A stretch of 64,000 nt of DNA from Pholiota molesta (taxonomy: Eukaryota > Basidiomycota > Agaricomycetes > Agaricales > Strophariaceae), in NCBI GenBank assembly GCA_014925825.1, contig JACGCK010000027.1:248001-312000 (forward strand). The letters are read 5' to 3'. The notes beneath the pieces were generated by a model. It searched no databases, was not told the DNA's origin, and was given only the letters and a program-made list of their open reading frames with translations. This document shows, in pieces, positions 56,966 to 64,000 of this stretch (position 1 is its first letter; every line of letters starts with the position of its first letter). The translations under genes and the position numbers were made by a program.

Positions 56966-57757
56966 GTCTGACGCTCGAAGATCCAAGTGAAGCATGTATA
57001 AGTAAAGCGAAAAGAATGCAGAAGCCATCCCATTTTAGTTGAATTTTACTGTATTGTGATGTCGATAAAAAAAGCATATGGTACAAATGTTTTGGACTAT
57101 CGTCTATTATAAATCCGACCGAAGAACCCCAGCATAGAAAATGATTAAGTATAAAGAAAGGAGGTTCAGAATGGGCGCTTAAGATACGCATATATGTGCA
57201 CAGAATCGGATGCACTGCGCGTCCTCGGGAATGGAGAAGGGAGCCGCCACCGAATGCACGAATCTCGAAGAAGTGATGCTGAATCCAGACCGGCAGGAAT
57301 TAATGATGGAAATGAGTGTAATGGCATGTCGATGGATGGCGATAGTAGGTGATAAGTAGATGGCAATGTAGAAGGATAGAACCGTAAGAATAACAATTAA
57401 TAAAAGTTGCCTACATTATGGCTCCCAAATAATAAGAGAGAAGAGAAGAGAGCGCAAAAGGGTGATCGTGACAGAGATATTCGTATTCGCCTGACTTCCG
57501 GACAGGAATGTATGAATGCGTGCGTGCGTGCGTGAATCGTAAGGAGTTGTCGTGAATTATATGAATATGATGAATGCCGGATTTGAAGAGGCGTTGAATA
57601 AAAATACATTTCTTGATGTTGATGATCGTAGAGCGGTGCTGAAGGCGGATGTAGTCGAAGTAATCGCGCAGTGCGACCGAAGAGCGGCGAACGAAAAAGA
57701 TGACGAGACAAGGCCTAATGATCAAGCAGCATAAAGACAGCCAAGCAAAAGACGAGG
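56966..57757. other. Intergenic, no gene seen
   Basis: Left of about 57110 it is the end of the duplicated segment. The remainder is probably the 3' UTR and terminator region of the minus-strand gene ending at 57758; GTGCGTGCGTGCGTGAATCG at 57520-57539 is a small GTGC microsatellite. Open frames here lack protein character. Confidence 0.4.
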
Positions 57758-59769
57758 CTACGACCCCGTCAGCCCCCATGCACTGTTGAAGCCCATCCGC
57801 GTCTTCCCCGACCCACTCCTCCCCGAGCCAAACTTCGGGCGGTCGGCGCCTACGAAATCCGTGAAGGACTCCATATCGTCGTCCTCCGAGCCCCGGCTAG
57901 CCCGGCCCTTGCGCACCCACCCCGCGCCCCACTCCTGCGCCATCTCGCCATCCCAGTCCGCGGCGTCGGCGCGCTTGCCAACCGCCCGCCGCTGCGCAAC
58001 GCTTGGCGGGCCGCCGCTGACGACAGTCACCCGCGGCCCGGACGCGCGGTCCCGGGTAACATCGCGCCGGCGATATTTTTGAGCGTGGCGTGCGCGCCGC
58101 CGCCTAAGCCCGCGTTCTCAGCATGCAGATGCTTCCGCAGGCTCTTGATCGAGTTCTGGCGCTTCGGCGGCACGAGGATGCGCGCGAGGTCGAGCTCGCC
58201 CTCGTCGTCGTCCGAGCTTGGCAGCGTGAGGTCTCGTCATCGCCGTCGGCCGAGTCGGGCTCAGCACCCCAGGCATGGTGTACCGATGCGCGGTGCTGGG
58301 CGCGCCGGGCGAAACACGGCCGCGGGACCAAACGTCGCCCTCCGTTTGCGTGCGCGCGAGACTGGGGAGGCGGTCCTTGTCCCCGCGTTTCCGCCTGTCC
58401 CTTCCTCGGTCCTTGAACCTCTCCTTCCGGTCCGTGATCGAGCCTGACCGACTCCCCGGCGCACTGCGGCACATAACGCGCGTCTTGCTGACCTGCCCTT
58501 CGCTTCTCTCCGCGCGTCCCCGCTCCAGCTGGAAGAACAAAGCAGGAGGAGCGAGAAACGTGCTGGCGTTGGTTTGGTCAGAGAGACCGCTCCGTAGCGC
58601 AGGGCGCTGTTTGGCACGGCGCGACGATAACGTTACTTGCGACAGCGAACTTCGGGTGGGGCGCAGGACTTGCACGCGAGGGGATTTGGGCATCGCGGAC
58701 CCGGATGCGTGTCTCGGCTGGTCGGGCACGGCTGGGCCGCCGACATAGGCACCATTCCCCCCAAAAAGTACGGCGCGCGCCACCGTCTCCAGCCAGCTGG
58801 GAGGCAGAGGGGGCTCGTCGTCGCCCTCGCCTTCCCCGTTGCCGCGGCGCCTGTACGCCGATCCCAGCGCTTCCGAGTCGCTGTCATTGAGCTGGATGCG
58901 CGGTCGGGCGAATAAATGAACAGGCGTCGAGCTCGGCCTTTCTGGCATCGTCTGGATGGATGACATGTGTCGCAGGTAGGCGCCTGCGCGCGAAGGACGT
59001 GGGGAGGCGATGGTATTATTAGACTGGTGGCTGATCGAGTTTCGAGATGGCTGCTTCTGCAGGTGATGGGCTGCTATTCCGAATAATCAGTGGAGGCTGT
59101 TGCTGATACTGCATGATGGTGGGAGCAGGCTGTTGGTCCGGGATATAGGCTGATGAGCGCTGGTCAGACTCTCGACCGACGACGTGAGGTTGCTGGATTC
59201 ATAGCTGGTCCGTGTGTTACTCCTCTGCACCACGTACCGCTGGGCGAGGGGCGAGGCGGGGGGTGAAATTTCTTGGGGCGACGTTGTGAGCGAATCTTCG
59301 GAAGGGGCAGCCCTATTCGCAGTGGCATTTGGGATCAGTCCAGCGAAGAACCCGACCACAGCCTCCATTCCGTCCTTCATACTCAGCCGCTTGTCGTCGT
59401 GTCCACTGCGCACCCCAAGGCGATCTGCAGTTCGCTCCGTCTCCGGTGTGAAAATGCGTGTCTCCTTGTATCCCGCCTCCTTCAGCAAGTCCTCTAATGC
59501 CTCATAGTCTTCGATGTGCCCCTTCGGTGTAGAGGTACCCGGCCGAGATCAGGATACCGCGTGCGTGAACGGTTCGTTCTTGGCGGCGTTGCGGGTTCTG
59601 GTGGCGAGCTTGACGATGATTGCGTGAAGGTCGGCGATGATTGAGCTGCCGACGAGAGTGATGTCTGCAGCGGTGTTAATAGGTGTGAATAGCTGTCTTG
59701 GCCACCTAGAGTACTCACCATATCACATTCTCCTCCTTTCAACGTAGAGATGGCCCCTGTGTCGGCCAT
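57758..59769 (-). pseudogene. Disordered-protein gene with several frame breaks
   Basis: One coherent protein appears to run from MADTGAISTLKGGECDM (59769) to FNSAWGLTGS (57758), but in shifting frames. The N-terminal globular part reads DITLVGSSIIADLHAIIVKL, ILISAGYLYTEG, HIEDYEALEDLLKEAGYKE and MKDGMEAVVGFFAGLIPN. Then come Ser/Pro/Gln-rich parts (YIPDQQPAPTIMQYQQQP; HHLQKQPSRNSIS; RPRIQLNDSDSEALGSAYR), an acidic-basic block (LPSSDDDEGELDLARIL, NSIKSLRKHLHAENAG) and the C-terminus (EDDDMESFTDFVGADRPKF). Frame changes occur near 59557, 59520, 59140, 59060, 58235 and 58030, several at G or C runs. An intron at 59700-59720 is clean. The gene is GC-rich. Many one-base faults in 2 kb favour sequence error over biology. 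Function unknown. Confidence 0.6.
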
Positions 59770-60403
59770 GACAGTTACCTGGATTGAAAGAAGATGAAGG
59801 TTAGTGGAAGAAACGCAAATGAGCTTGCAATATCATATCCCACGTTTTTTGCTGACTAAATGCATGTTAGCCCATGATGCATAGCCACCACACATGCATG
59901 TTTCTTGCAAGTTTCTTGCATGTTTCCGACAATAATGGATTGTCGCAACATTGTCGGTTGAATGCTGCAGTGAGGCTTTGCGAATACGAAATAAGGGTAA
60001 CACAATCATAATAAGACCTTAAACAAAGGAAATTTTCGAGAATGTTCACTAACTTATAATTAGCATCCCCAAAAAAGTAAAAAGCGCCCTCTACACTAGG
60101 TGAAGGAATCCTATAAGTACTGCTAAGATCACATACAATGCTCGCAAGTTCATCACAATGTCATAAAATACCATAAAATGTTCGGAATACTTCTGACGTT
60201 TGCAAGGCAGTTCTATAATAGAATCCATTAGAATGCAAGTGATCATTACAAGGGTTTGTGGAGCTGGAATCCTACGCGAGGAATTTGAGAGTTGGAAAGC
60301 TTGCGAAAACCTTACCAATAAATTTCATTGCATTCTCTATCTTGTAGCCGTACAATCCATGCAACACTGTAAAATTGGATGAATGAATTACAGTTGGTAA
60401 AAG
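59770..60403. other. Intergenic, no gene seen
   Basis: AT-rich sequence holding the promoter of the minus-strand gene starting at 59769 and the 3' flank of the membrane-protein gene. A short direct repeat (TGCATGTTTCTTGCAAGTTT) lies near 59895-59920. Nothing else. Confidence 0.4.
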
Positions 60404-61850
60404 TCATTCCAAATAGCCTGCGAAGATGTCTATGGTGGATGTAATCGTTAAACCATTTTTTCTGCCTGCAGTATTTGCTTTTTTAAATAAAAGCAACTTG
60501 AAAGTAATGAAGAATATCCAATGGACATACATTCTGATGACACCGAGTTCCCTTGGCGACCCCTGGTCAGTCTCAACGTCCAGAACATGGGGTGTCTCAT
60601 TCGTTGACAGTACTTCCGTTGATATATTATGATTGAACACAACTTCGCTGCGCGCGCCTGATTGAAGACGGAAGGGCCATCATGGGCAGGACTAATGATG
60701 CCAGCAAAGCCGCGCAGTTCGCCAGAGAAACTATCGGAGGCGATGAAGACGTTCCGAAATACAGTGGTGGCCGCAATTACAGAGATAACGAGGCGAATGA
60801 GACCGTGATGAGATTCATAACGGGATTTAATTGGAGACCGGCCAAGATGGTCTGCATAAATTGGCACCGAAAACGAAGCAGAAATAACACTGCAAAAGCT
60901 GTCAGGTCAGAGGGAGCACAAGATAGGGGGACTCACAATTCCGTCGCGGAATAAAACATTTCCCAGAGTAGTCGAGCGGTACGAAGTCAGTTGGTATGAA
61001 CAAAGGACGAGAATGATAAGATCAAAGACCATAGCTATCAAGGAATGTCACCACCGAATTTGTATTTGATTTTTCTCTAAAGCTGCTCACTATATGTCCA
61101 AATTGGAACCATACGCTTCTGGGACCAGTGAAACAACATCGCATAACCTTTTGTCCGGATTCCACTTTGCTGTAGAATAGCGAAAGGCTAAAAATAAACC
61201 CGCGACATGAGTGGCACATAGAATATCTAATCGAGATCACTGACTTTGAGCCCACGTAACAATTTGGCCAACAAAAAGCAGACCAAGAAGGGCCGTAATC
61301 CAATTAGCCTGATGCCAGACCGCCCGAGTACGCAGTATAAGAATCAACGAAGCCATGAAAGTACCCAAAGCATCGCCGACTATTCGGATATTAAGTTCGA
61401 CATCTAAGTACGTCTAAAGCGCGCTGTAGACGTACATTTGGCCATAAAAATTAATTGGTTGCAAGGAACTTTCTGCAGTGGATTTCGGTTGATCATCATA
61501 GCAAAAATATGCAAGAGCATAGAAATTCGTGCGACTTCATAGATGATCTGAATGGGGTGGGAAATAGAATCGATGAGCGGATCGAATCAAATCCAAAAGT
61601 CTCCTACATACCATAGGCCACTTGAATTTTCTCTTGCCAGAGATAACCTGCCATTCGAACCACAACGTACTCAAAACGTCCCAGATCGCAACCCCAGTCA
61701 GAACGAGGGACGAAGCCCCAAAGACCTCTAGTGAAGCAACCGAGGAGCAGAGAGAATGAACGATGTGAATACCGGAAAGCATTTTTAATCCAGCAGCCAC
61801 GTACTGCCACTCTCCATGATAACTGCAGGGTCCATCCAGTTCTTCCCCAT
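60404..61850 (-). CDS. Multi-pass (about 7TM) membrane protein, agaricomycete family, 3' frame breaks
   Basis: ATG 61850 (MGKNWMDPAVIMESG), then KVFGASSLVLTGVAIWDVL, STLWFEWQVISGKRKFKWPM, IIYEVARISMLLHIFAMM, GDALGTFMASLILILRTR, ITALLGLLFVGQIVTWAQ, PDKRLCDVVSLVPEA, MVFDLIILVLCSYQL and NPVMNLITVSFAS, each in its own exon with GT-AG introns. About seven hydrophobic segments and the EWQ...GKRKFKWP loop match the large agaricomycete 7TM family often grouped near DUF6533. Two one-base shifts near the 3' end (about 60790 and 60680) separate SFAS from VIAATTVFRNVF, and that from FNHNISTEVLSTNETPHVL, so the tail is either error-laden or decaying. Probably in the plasma membrane; ligand or role unknown. 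Confidence 0.7.
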
Positions 61851-62326
61851 AGTGAAGTAGAAGTGGGCTGGGAAGAGGACTTGTGGATGGATGGAGTGTC
61901 GGCGTTAGCCCGACAGAGCTCGGACGAGCGAGGTCTCTTTTATGTCCATATAATGAGGACGATTGTATGTGTACAGGGTCGGCTTCACTTTGGCTTCGTT
62001 AATGAGGTCGGTAAGTCAACACGATGTGATGTGCGGCCCTTGTGCTTGCCTCATGTAGCGCATTTGCCTATTCGAGGGCTGGATATAGGCGGAATCGACA
62101 TGGAAGCTGTATGCATTGAGCACACACCGTCAATAAATGGATACCGCTCATGCAGGGGTAGATTTTACGAAAACTATTCTAGCCCGCCGTTCATTCGGAT
62201 CGTCCCTTCGAGGATAAGTCGGTGTATATAAGGGGACCGCCAATCCTCGTTTCTGCAACGCACACTTACTCGAGCATGCACCCTCCGGCATGTGGCGGCC
62301 TAATAGATGCACGAATACAGAGAATC
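61851..62326. other. Intergenic: promoter of 7TM gene, 3' flank of F-box-like gene 4
   Basis: 476 bp without a gene. I see no clear core promoter element for the 7TM gene. Confidence 0.4.
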
Positions 62327-63733
62327 TTAATGTACTTTGACCCTAGCAAAAATATCTTCCTTATAATCTGGACCACACAGAAAGTTTTCGGATACTGGCG
62401 AAATTGTCAAAGTCTTCTCTGCGCACAACATGTAATCGTCGCTTACCATTTGCCATCTGTACACTTAGAACCTTCGCCTCCTCGAGCCTTGGGAACGTTT
62501 GCTCGATGATTATTCCAGCATCATTGGGGCGATCGAATTCCTCTTCAAGAGCGATAAACTTGTACTGACGCAGGGAATCGGAGGCATGGGAGGCAAGGAG
62601 AGCATCGAGCGGACACCATATCGCCATATCTATGGCACCTTGTGCGCCACTGATGATGCGCTCTTTGATCAGACTGACTTTTATCGAGATTTCGGCGACA
62701 GTATTAGTGGGAGGCAGCTGGTTAAGGAGATTGAACGTCCATTGGAAATAACTACGAAGCGTATGGGTCCTCGATCTCGATATTAATCGAAGGCGCAGAA
62801 TGCGAAGTGAGGTCAATCTGCTGATGTCGACAGGGTTGGGAGTTACGTTTTTGTCCCGATTCGCTGCGGAGAAACATGAGCAGAAAAGGGAACAGCATTG
62901 TTTATATACGTACATCCGAAGGCCGGGTCGAAGCAGAATATTTCAAGGGTTTTGGCGCAGGGTTGCAAGATTACTTTGAGGGTCTTGGGATCGGTATATT
63001 CCTCAATTAGAGACAAAGAAAAGCGCCGAAGGTTCGTGATATCAAGACTACAGACAGAACTGGTGATCCACATCGAAAAGAAAAGAAAGTGAAGGTGAAG
63101 AACGGCGAGGTGCAAGGATTTGAGTTGTGTCCTCCTTTCGCGTGGAGTTGCAGGCTTCCAGGCATCTGTGAGGAAACGCATCATTTCTTTAGACTCAAAC
63201 GTGATGAGGTCTAGCGAGAGCTCTTGCAGTGCAACACAACCATCGAGGACGTCAAGTGGAAGATTTATGATATGAAACAAGGCAAGATTGGTCAAGACAT
63301 TGGAATGACATACGCCAGTGAGAGCCTCTTGTACTGGCGGCAAGATCGATGCCCAATGCAGGAAGTTGAGCGCTCGGCCTTCCATGCTAAATTTCTTCAC
63401 ATTCTGGAGACGCAGAAGCAAAGAGACTACGATAGGATCATCCCAAAGATAAGACATCCGGTGTTTGAAGGGCTGCACAATTTTATGGGTAAGTGATACC
63501 GATCGGACGGAATCGCATATTTGAGGTGAACTTTCTGTGAGGCGCAAAAAGCTTTCAGTCCGATTGTTTTCGCGCATTATCAGTCGGGGAAACACCACTT
63601 TTATCTTGGAGAAAATAATTTGTTGCGCGAAGGAGTGAAACTGGTGACATATGAGCGAGTACGTTTGGAGAGTCGGGGCGTCGAAGTGGCTGCAGATCAG
63701 CGCGTGGAGTTCATAGGGTAAATCCGGTGCCAT
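62327..63733 (-). CDS. F-box-like / LRR-like protein, paralogue 4
   Basis: ATG 63733 (MAPDLPYELHALICSHFDAP, ACCATGG context). Exon 1 runs through LICHQFHSFAQQIIFSKI (F-box-like), LWDDPIVVSLLLRLQNVKK, SLDVLDG-type leucine-rich strands and CAKTLEIFCFDPAF, where an intron at about 62927-62876 matches that of paralogue 1. Exon 2 (RDKNVTPNPVDISRL, SLRILRLRL, AEISIKVSLIKER) and the short last exon (SENFLCGPDYKEDIFARVKV) end at 62327. About 430 residues, fully in frame. It is closer to paralogue 1 than to paralogue 3 and lies 18 kb away on the opposite strand, so the family has been copied and inverted locally. Confidence 0.83.
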
Positions 63734-64000
63734 GGTGTAGACTTGATCCTGGTGGAAGATTTCAGGATAGCTGAAATTATGGTCTGGAAGGGTTCCAACG
63801 CGCAAAGGTTCAAGCTAGGTTCTTCGACGTAGGTAGTGGTTCTCGAGCAAGTGAGTCATGACTGTTTCATCAAACCCAATCCCGATTTGCTCCCGACCTG
63901 ATTATGTACACGTGATGCGAAACGCGTCTTCAACTTGAATTGAACTTGAACGCCTCGCTTGCAATTTTCGAATCGATTATGGTCAAGTTGCTCCGTTGCA
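63734..64000. other. Upstream region of F-box-like gene 4
   Basis: Promoter and 5' UTR side of the minus-strand gene starting at 63733. Repeated TTGAACTTGAA-type sequence lies near 63935-63950. No gene visible before the window ends. Confidence 0.4.

Larger units (their letters stand above)
54688..57110. repeat. Segmental duplication, copy B
   Basis: The counterpart of 49899-52370, offset by about 4.8 kb in direct orientation. It carries the living 3' end of the zinc-finger-like gene, the spacer and the frame-broken SDR-B. Confidence 0.8.

Noticed and set aside
58118..58966. 282-codon minus-strand frame read as a complete separate gene
   Set aside because: Its last part (RPHAAKLGRRRGRARPR) is an out-of-frame reading of the acidic block that reads LPSSDDDEGELDLARIL in the neighbouring frame. 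It is one segment of a frame-broken larger gene.

Overview
This window looks like nuclear DNA of an agaricomycete (mushroom-forming) basidiomycete. The genes are split by many short GT-AG introns of about 45-70 bases. The families present are ones that are expanded in Agaricomycetes: NACHT-TPR NLRs, casein-kinase-1-like kinases, BTB proteins, F-box-like proteins, polyporopepsin-type aspartic proteases and 7TM membrane proteins. There are no operons, and I saw no tRNA, rRNA or CRISPR array. I cannot name the species. Exon boundaries were inferred by eye from splice signals, reading phase and paralogue comparison.

Left part (1-16.9 kb): a gene-poor edge with two diverged ~250-bp direct repeats; a CK1-like kinase (minus strand); and, head-to-head with it, a large NLR-like protein (predicted MLKL/HeLo-like helical bundle, NACHT P-loop NTPase, array of 45-residue TPR units). 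A poorly defined 2-kb stretch follows, then a SNF2-RING ATPase of Uls1/Ris1 type on the minus strand whose N-terminus extends to about 16.29 kb.

Middle (16.9-39.4 kb): three retinol-dehydrogenase-like SDR genes produced by a local duplication. The second promoter copy carries a 1,161-bp non-autonomous Mutator-like element (173-bp inverted repeats, 9-bp target duplication) and a 51-bp TA-flanked palindrome. Next come a BTB protein, a zinc alcohol dehydrogenase, a large disordered Ser/Pro-rich protein, two tandem secreted aspartic proteases, an uncertain broken gene and a Derlin with a Cdc48-binding SHP box.

Right part (39.7-64 kb): three tandem F-box-like genes (the second frame-broken), a coiled-coil/disordered protein, and a tandem segmental duplication (49.9-52.4 and 54.7-57.1 kb) holding a zinc-finger-like gene and an SDR gene. 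In this duplication each copy has kept one intact gene and lost the other. Then come a disordered-protein gene with several frame breaks, a 7TM membrane protein with two frame breaks, and a fourth F-box-like gene on the opposite strand.

The genes do not form one pathway. The pair most suggestive of joint function is the divergent CK1-like kinase and the MLKL-like/NACHT/TPR protein at 2.5-8.8 kb, which has the layout of an allorecognition or cell-death module. That is an inference. Several single-base frame breaks, often in G or C runs, may be sequence errors rather than true gene death.
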